DNA of 64,000 nt, from positions 248,001 to 312,000 of the forward strand of contig NZ_JAGKJJ010000007.1 in the NCBI RefSeq assembly GCF_020329505.1, in the 5' to 3' direction. This document shows positions 8,887 to 17,407 of this stretch, piece by piece. The number at the start of each line of letters is the position of its first letter. Position 1 is the first letter of the stretch. The notes beneath the pieces were generated by a model. The model saw nothing but the letters and a program-made list of their open reading frames with translations, was not told the DNA's origin and made no database searches. Source of the DNA: Bradyrhizobium semiaridum (GTDB lineage Bacteria; Pseudomonadota; Alphaproteobacteria; Rhizobiales; Xanthobacteraceae). A program made the position numbers and the translations under genes.

Positions 8887-8936
8887 GGTCTACACCCCGA
8901 AGAGTCTGGTGCGAACGAGCCGATCGGCACGCTTCA

Positions 8937-9101
8937 CCTCGCCCCGCTTGCGGGGAGAGGTCGGAATTTGCGCGACGCGCAAATTCCGGGTGAGGGGGAG
9001 TCTCCGCGAGTCGAACTGCGACCGTCCCCGTGGAAAGCCCCCCTCACCGCGACCCTTTAAGAGCGAGCTTCGCTCGTCTCGACCCCGCAAGCGGGGCGAG
9101 G
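8937..9101. repeat. Palindromic intergenic repeat, type A
   Basis: A 165-bp element between the two SRPBCC genes. Its ends are inverted copies (CCTCGCCCCGCTTGCGGGG left, its complement at 9083-9101) and each end is itself a hairpin. Inside is another strong hairpin, GGAATTTGCGC/GCGCAAATTCC. Related elements lie at 27939-28062, 39101-39230 and 49956-50087. An open frame of 87 codons crosses it but follows the repeat and is not a gene. Confidence 0.85.
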
Positions 9102-9142
9102 GAGTGCAACGTGCATCGTTCGTGGCAATTGCGGTCACGTAT

Positions 9143-9580
9143 TCATCCTCCAAACGCCCGCTTCAGTGCATCAAAGCCGCCCTGGAACACACCGCCGCCG
9201 ATGTTGTTGACGAGCTCGGTCTCGCGCTCCGGTGCGCAGTCGAACTCGGCAGTCCACTCCAGAAAGGTCTGGTCGCCGTCGGTGACCGGGGTCAGCCGCA
9301 ACGTGGCGACGTAGTTCTCGACGCCCATCGGCGATTCCAGGATCGAGTAGGTGCAGAACATGTCGTAGTCGGAGAGGCCGAGCAGCTTCTCGCGGATGCG
9401 GTCGCCGTTGCGCAGGCGGAAGTCGCGCACGCATCCAATCTTGTCCGAGGGCTCGCCGCCCTCGATGCGGCTCTCGGCGATCGCGGGGTGCCAGTTCGGC
9501 AGGCCGTTGAAGTCGCGCACGCGGGCCCAGACCCGGTCGTTGCGGGCGTTGACGACGGTGGAGACGTAGACTCGTGCCAT
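9143..9580 (-). CDS. SRPBCC (START-like) protein, second copy
   Basis: A 145-residue START-like/polyketide cyclase-type protein. The N-terminal VVNARNDRVWARVRDFNGLPNWHPAI and the following GCVRDFRLRNGDRIREKLLGLSD parallel the neighbour at 8443-8886, so the pair is a tandem duplication. It lies 9 bp after the flotillin gene on the same strand. A hydrophobic ligand or membrane-anchoring role is suggested by family and by location beside a Mo-hydroxylase. No catalytic residues can be assigned. Confidence 0.82.
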   Translation of the reverse strand: MARVYVSTVVNARNDRVWARVRDFNGLPNWHPAIAESRIEGGEPSDKIGCVRDFRLRNGDRIREKLLGLSDYDMFCTYSILESPMGVENYVATLRLTPVTDGDQTFLEWTAEFDCAPERETELVNNIGGGVFQGGFDALKRAFGG

Positions 9581-9589
9581 GGCGTCAGC

Positions 9590-12478
9590 TCAGTCCTTCT
9601 TGCGCGGCGTGCGCTCCGGCCGCGGCTCGCCGCCGCCCTCGGGCGCAGCCGGTTTGGCTTCGCCGCTCTTGCGCGCGGAGTCCTTGATGCCTTGCATGTC
9701 GCGGGCCTCGCGGATCAGGCCGGGCATTTTGGCCAGGCTGCCGCCCTCGACGCCGATGTCGGAGAGGATCGAATCGATCAGCGGCGCCTGCACGCGGTAG
9801 CGCAGCGCCGAGTCGATCACCTCGTCGGTGGCGCTGCGGCCATTGCCGTTGCCATGGCCGTTGCCGTTGAGACCGTCGACCTGGAGGATGCGGATGCCTT
9901 CGATCTTTTCCATCGGCTTGACGCTCTCGCGTACGATGCCCTCGATCCGATCCAGCAGCTTGCGGCGGAACAGCGAGTAGCGCGCCTGGTCGGTCAGCAC
10001 GTTCTCGGCCTCGTTGAGCAGGCGCTGCGCCTCGGCCTCGACCGCGGAGCGCACCCGCTCGGCCTCGGCGGCGATCCTGGTCTCCTCGGCCTGCTTCTCG
10101 GCGAGCAGCACCTCGACCGTCTTGCGGCGCTTGGCGATCTCGCTCTCGCGCGCGGTGACGACGCGCTCGGCGGCTTCGGTGGCGCGCATCCGCGCTTCCT
10201 CCGCCGCGGCGCGCGCCGCGGACTCCTCCAGCGACTTCTGATGGATCGCGATCGCCTTCTCCATCAGCGCGGTCTCGACGTCCTTCTCTCTGACAACCTC
10301 GAGCTTGCGCAGCTCGCGCTCGCGGCCGATGCGGGCCTCATCCAGCCCGCGATCGGAGGCGATCCGGGCGCGCTCGACCTCCTCGCGGGCGGCGATCTCG
10401 GCTTCCTGTAGCGATTGGTTGCGCGCGACCTCGAGCTGCTCGATCGCACGGCGCCGCTCGATCCGCGCCGCCTCCAGCGCCTGCTCGCGGGAGACGTCGG
10501 TGGTCTCGACCTCCTTGCGGGCGACGATCTCGGCCTGCCGGACCTGCCGGTCGGCATCGATGCGCTCGGAGCGCTTGGCGGCGAGCGCGATCACGCGCTC
10601 CTCGTCAGCGAGCTCGATCGCCTTTTTCTGGTCGATGTTGAGCACCTCGCGGGTGCGCGAGGAGGCGATCCGCTCGCTCTCCAGCGCCAGCTCGACATCG
10701 ATGCGCTGCCGCTCGATGGCATCGCGGCGCTTCAGCTCGGCGGCCTCGATCGCCTCGGCGCGTGCGATCTCGAGCCCACGGGTCTCGCGCTCGGCCTGGA
10801 TGCGCCGCGCAGCGACCGACTTCTCCTGCGAAATGCGCGCGGCCTCGATGGCCTCCCGCGAGGCGATGTCGGCTTCCTCGATCGCACGGGTGCGCGCGAT
10901 CTCGAGCGCGCGAACATGCTCCTCCTGCGCGATCCGCGACGCCTCGGTGGCCTCGCGGGCGCCGATGCCGGCGATCTCGATCGCCTGGTTGCGCTCGATC
11001 TCGAGCTTGCGGGTGGTGTGGTCGGCCGCGATGCGCTCGGCGGCCAGCGTCTTCTCGCGCGCGATGCGGGCGGCCTCGACGGCCTTCTGCGCCTCGATCT
11101 CGGCCTCCTGGATCGTGCGCACCTGCTGGATCTCCAGCGCGCGGGTGCGCTCGTCGGACGAGATGCGCTCGACATTGACCGTCATGGTCTGGGCAATGCG
11201 CGCCTTCTCGGTGGCCTCGCGGGCGGCGATCTCGGCCTCCTCGACCGCGCGGGTGCGCTCGATCTCGCGGCGCCGGATCTCTTCCTCGTTGGCGATGCGG
11301 GCGTCCGTGACGGCGCGGTCCTGCTGGATGCGGGCCTTCTCGATCGCCTCGCGAGCGGCGATCTCGGCTTCCTCGACCGTCCGCATCCGTTCGATCTCGC
11401 GCTGGCGGACCTCGCGCTCGGAGGCGATGCGCGTGGTGTCGACCGAGCGCTGGTTGGCGATCCGCGCCTTCTCGATCTCCTCGCGGGCCAGCAGCTCGCG
11501 TTCTTCCACGGCGCGGGTGCGTTCGATCTCGCGGTGCCGGGTCTCGCGCTCGGAGGCGATCCGCGCCTCGGCGATGGCCTGTTCATTGGCGATGCGGGCT
11601 TTTTCGATGGCTTCGCGCGCGGCGATCTGGGCCTGCTCGGCCTCGGTCTCGCGCAGGGCACGTTCACGCGTCACCTCGGTGCGCTGCAGGGCGCGGCGCA
11701 TCTCGATGTCGCGTTCCTGTTCCAGGCGGGCGGTTTCGCTCTCGCGCTCGATCTCCAGCGCCTGCCGCTCGGCCTCGAGATTGCGGGAGCGGATCTTGAT
11801 CATCGAGTCCTGTTCGATGTCGTTGCGCAGCTTGCGCTTGGCCTCGATGTCCTCCATCAGACGGGTGAGGCCTTCGGCGTCGAAGCGGTTCGAGGGGTTG
11901 AAGAACTCGAGGTCAGTCTGGTCGAGATCGGTGATCGCGACCGATTCCAGCTCGAGGCCGTTCTGCGCCAGCGCCTCCGCGGCATTGGCCTTGACGCGAG
12001 CGACATAGTCGCCGCGCTGCTCGTGCATCTGCTCCATCGTCATTTCGGACGCGACCGAGCGGATCGCGGAGATGAACTTGCCGGAGAGCAGGGTGTGGAG
12101 CTGTTCGGGCTCCATGGTGCGGCGGCCGAGCGTGGCCGCGGCGATCGAGACGGCTTCGCGGGTCTGCTGGACGCGGACGTAGAAATCGGCCTCGATGTCG
12201 ACGCGCATCCGATCGCGGGTGATCACGGCGTCCTGCTTGGAGCGCACGATCCCCATCGGCAGCACGTTCATGTTGACAGGCGTGTAATCGTGGATGAACG
12301 GCAGCACGAAGGCGCCGCCGTTGATCACCACCCGTTCGCCGAGAAAACCGGTGCGGACGAAGGAGACCTCCTTCGACGAGCGGTGATACAGCCAGTTCAC
12401 GACGTAAACGATGATGACGATCGCAACGACTGCGACGATGAGCCAGAGGATCAATTCACCGACTAGCATCCCCGACAT
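9590..12478 (-). CDS. Giant flotillin/SPFH protein with long hendecad coiled coil
   Basis: A 962-residue protein. A single membrane segment at 7-30 is followed by an SPFH/flotillin domain (about 40-225), with FVRTGFLGERVVINGGAFVL and a later AITDLDQTD. From residue 287 to about 730 there is an almost uninterrupted Ala/Arg/Glu/Ile-rich coiled coil made of 11-residue units. At least seven 44-residue blocks (4 x 11) are clear. A second Ala/Glu-rich helix and a C-terminal tail with GNGHGNGNG and a charged end follow. Typical flotillins are roughly half this length. Members scaffold membrane microdomains. Its position inside an ABC-transporter/Mo-hydroxylase array suggests a scaffold for that machinery (inference). 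Confidence 0.9.
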   Translation of the reverse strand: MSGMLVGELILWLIVAVVAIVIIVYVVNWLYHRSSKEVSFVRTGFLGERVVINGGAFVLPFIHDYTPVNMNVLPMGIVRSKQDAVITRDRMRVDIEADFYVRVQQTREAVSIAAATLGRRTMEPEQLHTLLSGKFISAIRSVASEMTMEQMHEQRGDYVARVKANAAEALAQNGLELESVAITDLDQTDLEFFNPSNRFDAEGLTRLMEDIEAKRKLRNDIEQDSMIKIRSRNLEAERQALEIERESETARLEQERDIEMRRALQRTEVTRERALRETEAEQAQIAAREAIEKARIANEQAIAEARIASERETRHREIERTRAVEERELLAREEIEKARIANQRSVDTTRIASEREVRQREIERMRTVEEAEIAAREAIEKARIQQDRAVTDARIANEEEIRRREIERTRAVEEAEIAAREATEKARIAQTMTVNVERISSDERTRALEIQQVRTIQEAEIEAQKAVEAARIAREKTLAAERIAADHTTRKLEIERNQAIEIAGIGAREATEASRIAQEEHVRALEIARTRAIEEADIASREAIEAARISQEKSVAARRIQAERETRGLEIARAEAIEAAELKRRDAIERQRIDVELALESERIASSRTREVLNIDQKKAIELADEERVIALAAKRSERIDADRQVRQAEIVARKEVETTDVSREQALEAARIERRRAIEQLEVARNQSLQEAEIAAREEVERARIASDRGLDEARIGRERELRKLEVVREKDVETALMEKAIAIHQKSLEESAARAAAEEARMRATEAAERVVTARESEIAKRRKTVEVLLAEKQAEETRIAAEAERVRSAVEAEAQRLLNEAENVLTDQARYSLFRRKLLDRIEGIVRESVKPMEKIEGIRILQVDGLNGNGHGNGNGRSATDEVIDSALRYRVQAPLIDSILSDIGVEGGSLAKMPGLIREARDMQGIKDSARKSGEAKPAAPEGGGEPRPERTPRKKD
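10598..11620 (-). repeat. Tandem 132-bp (44-residue) repeats in flotillin gene
   Basis: Residues 287-627 consist of successive blocks beginning AREAIEKARIA, AREEIEKARIA, AREAIEKARIQ, AREATEKARIA, AQKAVEAARIA, AREATEASRIA and SREAIEAARIS. Each is 44 residues, except the sixth, which has lost one 11-mer (33 residues). Each block splits into four 11-mers, most with isoleucine at position 10 (RIA, EIE, EIA). An 11-residue period predicts a right-handed coiled coil. Confidence 0.85.
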
Positions 12479-12503
12479 CTTGTCCTCCCTTGGTCACGGC
12501 GCC

Positions 12504-13337
12504 TCAGCGCGCGCCGATCGCCTTGAATCTACGAACCTGATCCGTCAGAGCCCGCTCGACCGGCAGGCGCTCCATCGAGGAGGCGCCGTAGAAGCCGTGG
12601 CAGTTGCGAGTCTTCTTCATGATGAAATCGGCATCGGCCGGATCCGCGATCGGACCGCCATGCGCGAGCACGATGATGTCTGAATTGACGCTGAGTGCGG
12701 CCTCGGCCCAGGCCTCGATGCGGGCAGGGCAGTCGGCGAGTTTCAGCGCGGTCTGCGCGCCGATGGTGCCGCCGGTGGTCAGGCCCATGTGGCAGACGAC
12801 GATGTCGGCGCCGGCGATCGCCATCGCGGCGGCCTCCTGCTCGCTGAACACGTAGGGCGTCGTCAGCATGTCCTTGTCGTGGGCCTTCGCGATCATGTCG
12901 ATCTCGAGCGCGTAGGACATGCCGGTTTCTTCCAGGTTGGCGCGGAAGATGCCGTCGATCAGGCCGACGGTCGGAAAGTTCTGCACGCCGGCAAAGCCCA
13001 GCGCCTTGAGCTGGTCGAGGAACACGTCCATGTCGCGGAACGGATCGGTGCCGTTGACGCCGGCGAGCACCGGCGTCTTGGTCACCACCGGCAGCACCTC
13101 GCCGGCCATCTCGACGACGATGGCGTTGGCGTCGCCATAGGGCATCAGGCCGGCCAGCGAGCCGCGCCCGGCCATGCGGTAGCGGCCGGAATTGTAGATC
13201 ACGATCAGGTCGACGCCGCCGGCCTCCTCGCATTTCGCGGACAGCCCGGTGCCGGCGCCGCCGCCGACGATCGGCTCGCCGCGCGCGACCATGTCGTGAA
13301 ATCTCTTCAGCAGGGCCGCGCGTTCAAACCTCGCCAT
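12504..13337 (-). CDS. PEP-hydrolase family TIM-barrel protein (Tm-1 C-terminal domain type)
   Basis: A 277-residue TIM-barrel protein with [68 protein letters not shown] and a closing [14 protein letters not shown]. These are signatures of the phosphoenolpyruvate hydrolase-like family. The reaction of most members is not established. It lies 3 bp after a Tm-1-like domain gene. The plant protein Tm-1 joins these same two domains in one chain, so the two bacterial products probably act together. It is on the transporter side of the array. Confidence 0.88.
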   Translation of the reverse strand: MARFERAALLKRFHDMVARGEPIVGGGAGTGLSAKCEEAGGVDLIVIYNSGRYRMAGRGSLAGLMPYGDANAIVVEMAGEVLPVVTKTPVLAGVNGTDPFRDMDVFLDQLKALGFAGVQNFPTVGLIDGIFRANLEETGMSYALEIDMIAKAHDKDMLTTPYVFSEQEAAAMAIAGADIVVCHMGLTTGGTIGAQTALKLADCPARIEAWAEAALSVNSDIIVLAHGGPIADPADADFIMKKTRNCHGFYGASSMERLPVERALTDQVRRFKAIGAR

Positions 13338-13340
13338 GGG

Positions 13341-15551
13341 TCACCTCGCCACTCTCCGCCGTCCACCGCCGCGCCCGAGCAGGGGACGGAACGCGCTAAC
13401 CATGGCGGCGGTGAACTCGGGATCGTTGATGTTGCGCTTGACGCGGATGAGCTGGCGGTTGCCGGTCTGGCGCACGGTGCGCTCCAGCGCGCGGAACAGC
13501 GCGGCGTCGGCCTCGGGGTCCCAGAACGGCTGGCCGTGGGCGTCGAGCGCGGAGACGCCGCCCTCGGGCAGGAAGAAGCGCACCAGCCCGTCCATCTGGT
13601 TCAGCTTCTCGCCGATCCAGCGGCCCATGCGCTCGTTCTCTTCCGGCGTCGTCCGCATCAAGGTGACCTGCGGATTGTGGACGTGGAATTTGCGCTGCCG
13701 GTAGCGTTCCGGAATGGTATCGGGCGCACCGAAGTTGACCATGTCGAGCGCGCCGACCGAGCCGACATAGGGCACGCGGCTGCGGATGATGGCGCCGAAG
13801 CGATCGTCGCTTGCGGGAAAGACGCCGCCCATGAGGAGGTCGCAGACCTCGGTCGTGGTGAGATCGATGACCCCGGCGAGCTGCCCGGATTCGACCAGCT
13901 TCTCCATCGAGCGCCCGCCGACGCCGGTGGCGTGGAACACGAGGCATTCGAAATCCTCGCGCAGGTCGGCGGCGATCCTCTGCACCGCCGGGGTGGTCAC
14001 GCCGAACATCGTGATGCCGATGGCGGGAAGCGCGGGGCTGCCGTCGCGCTGCTTGCTCGCCTGCTCGTCGAGCCGCGCCTTGACCATGCCGATCAGCGCA
14101 TTGGCGCCGTTGCCGAGCACCGCGCGCGAGATCGAATTCAGGCCCTGCACGTCGGTCACCGAATACATCATGGTGATGTCGGCGGGGCCGACATAGGGGC
14201 CGACGTCGCCGGAAGCGACCGAGGAGATGATCAGCTTCGGCACTCCGACCGGCAGTGCGCGCATGCCGGGCGCGACCAGCGACGCGCCGCCCGATCCGCC
14301 GGCCGAGATGATGCCGGCAACATTGCCCTGGCGGCGCAGCCATCGCTCGAAGGCCTCAGCCATCGCCGTCACCGAAGCGCCGCGATCGGCGCCGAACACG
14401 CCGGAGCCGCCGCGGCCGTGGTTCAGCGCGATCTCCTGCGCGGTGACGTCGCAGCTCGCCACCTTGCCGCTGGTGGAGACGTCGACCAGCCGCGCGCGCA
14501 GGCCGCTGCCGACAATGATGTCGCGGACGTAGCGCAGCTCGGCGCCCTTGGTGTCGAGCGTGCCGACCACCAGCACGACGGGTGGTTCCGATGCCTTCGA
14601 CGTGACCGGCTCGCGCCGCTGCCGAGTGGCCTCTTCGAGCCGCGTGACGCCGGCGGACTGCGTCCGCGCCGCGGCCTCGATGCGCGCGATCGGCACCGGC
14701 TGCGACCAGCGCGTCGGCAGCACGGGGTTGGAAACGTAGATGCGGACCGGTCCCTTGCGTTCCGGCCGCGGCGCCCTTGGCGCTTCGGCCTTCGCGGGAG
14801 TCGCCTCGGCGTCGGTTTCGTCGGTGCCGTGGGTGCCGACGCCGAGCAGCCGCTGCTGCAACTCGCGATCGGCGGCGAGGCGGGCCGAATCGATGATGCG
14901 GTTGATGCGGCCATTGACCATGATGGCGACGTTGCGCGACACCGCGGTCGCGACGCCGATGTTCTGCTCGATGACAAGGACCGAGATGTCGCCCTCGTCG
15001 CCGAGGCGCACCAGCATGTCCTCGACCTGGGCGACGATGACGGGCGCGAGTCCCTCCGTCGGCTCGTCCATGATCAGGAGTTGCGGGTTGGTCAGCAGCG
15101 CGCGCGCGATCGCGAGCATCTGCTGCTCGCCGCCGGAGAGCTGGCTACCGCCATTGGCCTTGCGCTCGGCGAGGCGTGGGAAGGTGTCGTAGATCCGTTC
15201 GACGGTCCAGGGGCCGCGCCTTAGCCCGGCCGCGAGCTGCAGGTGCTCGTCGACGGTCAGCGAGCGCCACAGGCGCCGGCCCTGCGGCACGTAGCCGACG
15301 CCGAGCCGCGCGATCCGTGCCGGGCTCTGCCCTGCGACGTCCTCGCCGCGAATCCGGATCGAGCCGCCGCTGGCGCGAACCAGGCCCATGATCGCCTTGC
15401 ACAGCGTGGTCTTGCCCATGCCGTTGCGGCCGACCACCGAGAACACGCCGGTATCGAGCCTGAGGTCGACGCCCTGCAGCGCGTGCGAATGGCCATAATA
15501 GACGTCGAGGCCCTTGACCTCGAGCGCGGGCGCGGCGCGGCGGTCACTCAT
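13341..15551 (-). CDS. LivF-type ABC ATPase fused to Tm-1-like (UPF0261) domain
   Basis: A 736-residue two-part protein. Residues 1-235 are a branched-chain amino-acid-type ABC ATPase: Walker A GRNGMGKT at 41-48, signature LSGGEQQ at 138-144, Walker B LLIMDEP at 158-164. Residues 236-323 are a charged, Pro/Ala-rich linker. From about 324 (PVVLVVGTLDTKGAEL) to the end is a Tm-1-like ATP-binding domain with GGSGGASLVAPGM and FHATGVGGRSMEKL. No stop or frameshift divides the parts. The ATPase should pair with LivG (8-base overlap) on LivH/LivM. What the fused domain does is unknown; it may link transport to metabolism of the imported compound. Confidence 0.9.
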   Translation of the reverse strand: MSDRRAAPALEVKGLDVYYGHSHALQGVDLRLDTGVFSVVGRNGMGKTTLCKAIMGLVRASGGSIRIRGEDVAGQSPARIARLGVGYVPQGRRLWRSLTVDEHLQLAAGLRRGPWTVERIYDTFPRLAERKANGGSQLSGGEQQMLAIARALLTNPQLLIMDEPTEGLAPVIVAQVEDMLVRLGDEGDISVLVIEQNIGVATAVSRNVAIMVNGRINRIIDSARLAADRELQQRLLGVGTHGTDETDAEATPAKAEAPRAPRPERKGPVRIYVSNPVLPTRWSQPVPIARIEAAARTQSAGVTRLEEATRQRREPVTSKASEPPVVLVVGTLDTKGAELRYVRDIIVGSGLRARLVDVSTSGKVASCDVTAQEIALNHGRGGSGVFGADRGASVTAMAEAFERWLRRQGNVAGIISAGGSGGASLVAPGMRALPVGVPKLIISSVASGDVGPYVGPADITMMYSVTDVQGLNSISRAVLGNGANALIGMVKARLDEQASKQRDGSPALPAIGITMFGVTTPAVQRIAADLREDFECLVFHATGVGGRSMEKLVESGQLAGVIDLTTTEVCDLLMGGVFPASDDRFGAIIRSRVPYVGSVGALDMVNFGAPDTIPERYRQRKFHVHNPQVTLMRTTPEENERMGRWIGEKLNQMDGLVRFFLPEGGVSALDAHGQPFWDPEADAALFRALERTVRQTGNRQLIRVKRNINDPEFTAAMVSAFRPLLGRGGGRRRVAR

Positions 15552-16326
15552 GGCCGCCTCCGAGGTAGAGCTCCTGCACTTCGGGATCGGATTCGATCTC
15601 GCGCGGCAGACCTTCCTTGAAGACGCGGCCGTTGTGCATCATCGTCACGCTCTCGACGACGCGCAGCGCGACGTCCATGTCGTGCTCGATGATGATGTAG
15701 CCGATGTGCGCCGGCAGCGAGGTCAGTATCTCGATCAGCTCGCGCCGCTCGGTTGGCGACAGCCCCGCCGCCGGCTCGTCGAACAGGATGAAGCGCGGCG
15801 CGCCGGCCAGCGCCAGGGCGATCTCGAGCTGGCGCTGCTGGCCGTGGGCGAGCTCGGCGACGCGCTGGTCCTTCACGGCGGTGAGATGCACCGCCTGCAC
15901 CAGGCTTTCGGTGGCGTGCATCAGCGCATCGGTTTGGCCGGGGCGCAGGAACGAGAAGCGGCCGCGCGAGACGCCGCGGCAGGCAAGATAGACGTTGTCG
16001 TGCACCGTAAGGCCAGGGAACAGCGCCGAGATCTGATAGGTGCGGCGCAACCCGCGGCGGATCCGTTCATAGGGCGGGAACTGGGTGATGTCCTCGCCGA
16101 AGAAGCGGATCGTGCCGGAGGAGGGCGGGAAATCGCCGGTGATGCAGTTGAACAGCGTGGTCTTGCCGGCGCCGTTCGAGCCGAGCACCGCGCGGCGTTC
16201 GCCGGGCCGCACGGTGATGGTGACATCGGTCAGCGCCGCAAGCGCGCCGAACAGCCGCGTCACGCCGCGCAGCTCCAGCGCTGCGCCGGCGCCGACCGCG
16301 GACAGGCGATGCGCGACGCTATCCAT
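15544..16326 (-). CDS. livG: LivG-type ABC transporter ATP-binding protein
   Basis: A 260-residue ATPase of the branched-chain amino-acid (HAAT) family. It has Walker A GSNGAGKT, the LivG-type insertion around RRTYQISALFPGLTVHDNVYLA, signature AHGQQRQLEIA (a degenerate LSGGQ, common in LivG) and Walker B FILFDEP. It overlaps both the LivM gene and the LivF fusion gene by 8 bases, showing tight coupling. It forms the cytoplasmic ATPase pair with the LivF domain. The substrate is set by the binding protein at 19491-20741 and may not be an amino acid. Confidence 0.93.
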   Translation of the reverse strand: MDSVAHRLSAVGAGAALELRGVTRLFGALAALTDVTITVRPGERRAVLGSNGAGKTTLFNCITGDFPPSSGTIRFFGEDITQFPPYERIRRGLRRTYQISALFPGLTVHDNVYLACRGVSRGRFSFLRPGQTDALMHATESLVQAVHLTAVKDQRVAELAHGQQRQLEIALALAGAPRFILFDEPAAGLSPTERRELIEILTSLPAHIGYIIIEHDMDVALRVVESVTMMHNGRVFKEGLPREIESDPEVQELYLGGGHE

Positions 16327-17404
16327 GGTGGCCTCCGCTTCGCCGCGTGGCTGTCGATTTGTTGCGCTGCCGCCAGCGCTCCCACAGCCCGATCACGCCG
16401 TCGGACGACCAGAACACGATGGCGAGGAAGCCGAGCCCGATCAGCAGGCGGAAGCGGTTGCCGTCGAGCCCGAACTTGATCAGCACGTCGAGTGCGAAGG
16501 TGCGCAACAGCACGAAGATGAAGGCACCGATGAACGGGCCGATCGGCCGGGTGATGCCGCCGACCACAGCGATGATCAGGATGTCGATACAGGCGCCGAC
16601 GCTGACCGAGCCCGGCGAGATCTGCCGGTAGTTCCAGACCTGCAGCACGCCCCCGAGCCCGGCGATGAAGGCGGCGAAGGCATAGGCCGCGATCCGGTGC
16701 GCGTTGGGATTGAAGCCGAGCGCCGCCATGCGGCGGGAATTGTCGCGCACGCCCTGCAGCGCGAGGCCGAACGGCGCGCGCGAGACATACTGGACCGCGA
16801 AGTAGCAGATCGCGGCGACGCCGAGCGTCACGTAGTAGAAGGCAATGTCGGCGCGCCAGTCGACGCCCCAGAAGTGCGGCGTCGCGACAGTATTGATGCC
16901 GGTGTGGCCGTTGAAGATCGCCCAATTCTGGTTGGTGAAGTAGTAGAACGCGGCGCCGATCGCCAGCGTGATCATGATGGTGTAGATGCCCTCGGTGCGC
17001 ACCGCGAGCGCGCCGCCGAGCGTGCCGAACAGCGTCGCCAGCGCCAGCGCCATAGGGGTCGCGAGCCACCACGGCCAGCCGAGGCTGATATTGGCGTTGC
17101 CGCTGACGCCGAACACCGCGACCATGTAGCCGGCGAAGCCCGCGATGGTCAGCTGCATCAGGCTGACCATGCCGCCATAACCGGCCAGGAACATCAGGCT
17201 GAGCGCGATGACGCCGAGGATCAGCGTGGTGGCGAAGATCTCGATCAGGAAGAAGCCGCTGGCGATCAGCGGCATGATCACGAGGATCAGCGCGACGATC
17301 CAGGCGGCGGGATTCTGGAAGTCCGGCCAGGCGCGGAGGAAGGCGCGCCGCGTCGCCGAAGCGGCGGGATCGGAGCGGAATTGGGTGCTCTGCAGCAGCG
17401 ACAT
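16319..17404 (-). CDS. livM: LivM-type ABC transporter permease
   Basis: A 361-residue inner-membrane permease with about 8-10 hydrophobic segments, starting around residue 35 (WIVALILVIMPLIASGFFLI). It carries the family loop ALGFNPNAHRIAAYAFAAFIAGLGGVL and a late VVGGITRPIGPFIGAF. It lies 3 bp after LivH on the same strand and overlaps LivG. It forms the translocation pore with LivH. The basic C-terminal tail (RWRQRNKSTATRRSGG) is unremarkable. Confidence 0.93.
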   Translation of the reverse strand: MSLLQSTQFRSDPAASATRRAFLRAWPDFQNPAAWIVALILVIMPLIASGFFLIEIFATTLILGVIALSLMFLAGYGGMVSLMQLTIAGFAGYMVAVFGVSGNANISLGWPWWLATPMALALATLFGTLGGALAVRTEGIYTIMITLAIGAAFYYFTNQNWAIFNGHTGINTVATPHFWGVDWRADIAFYYVTLGVAAICYFAVQYVSRAPFGLALQGVRDNSRRMAALGFNPNAHRIAAYAFAAFIAGLGGVLQVWNYRQISPGSVSVGACIDILIIAVVGGITRPIGPFIGAFIFVLLRTFALDVLIKFGLDGNRFRLLIGLGFLAIVFWSSDGVIGLWERWRQRNKSTATRRSGGHHG

Positions 17405-17407
17405 CTC

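Noticed and set aside
8890..9153. An 87-codon minus-strand open frame between the SRPBCC genes
   Set aside because: It runs through the palindromic repeat and its sequence is determined by the repeat; no ribosome-binding site.
10415..12466. A 683-codon open frame on the plus strand opposite the flotillin gene
   Set aside because: It is the complement of the repetitive, GC-rich coiled coil; it shows Leu/Gly/Asp-rich low complexity, no domain and no ribosome-binding site.
12789..15224. An 811-codon open frame on the plus strand opposite the LivF-Tm-1 gene
   Set aside because: The opposite strand has clear ABC and Tm-1 motifs; this frame is His/Asp/Arg-rich antisense sequence without motifs.
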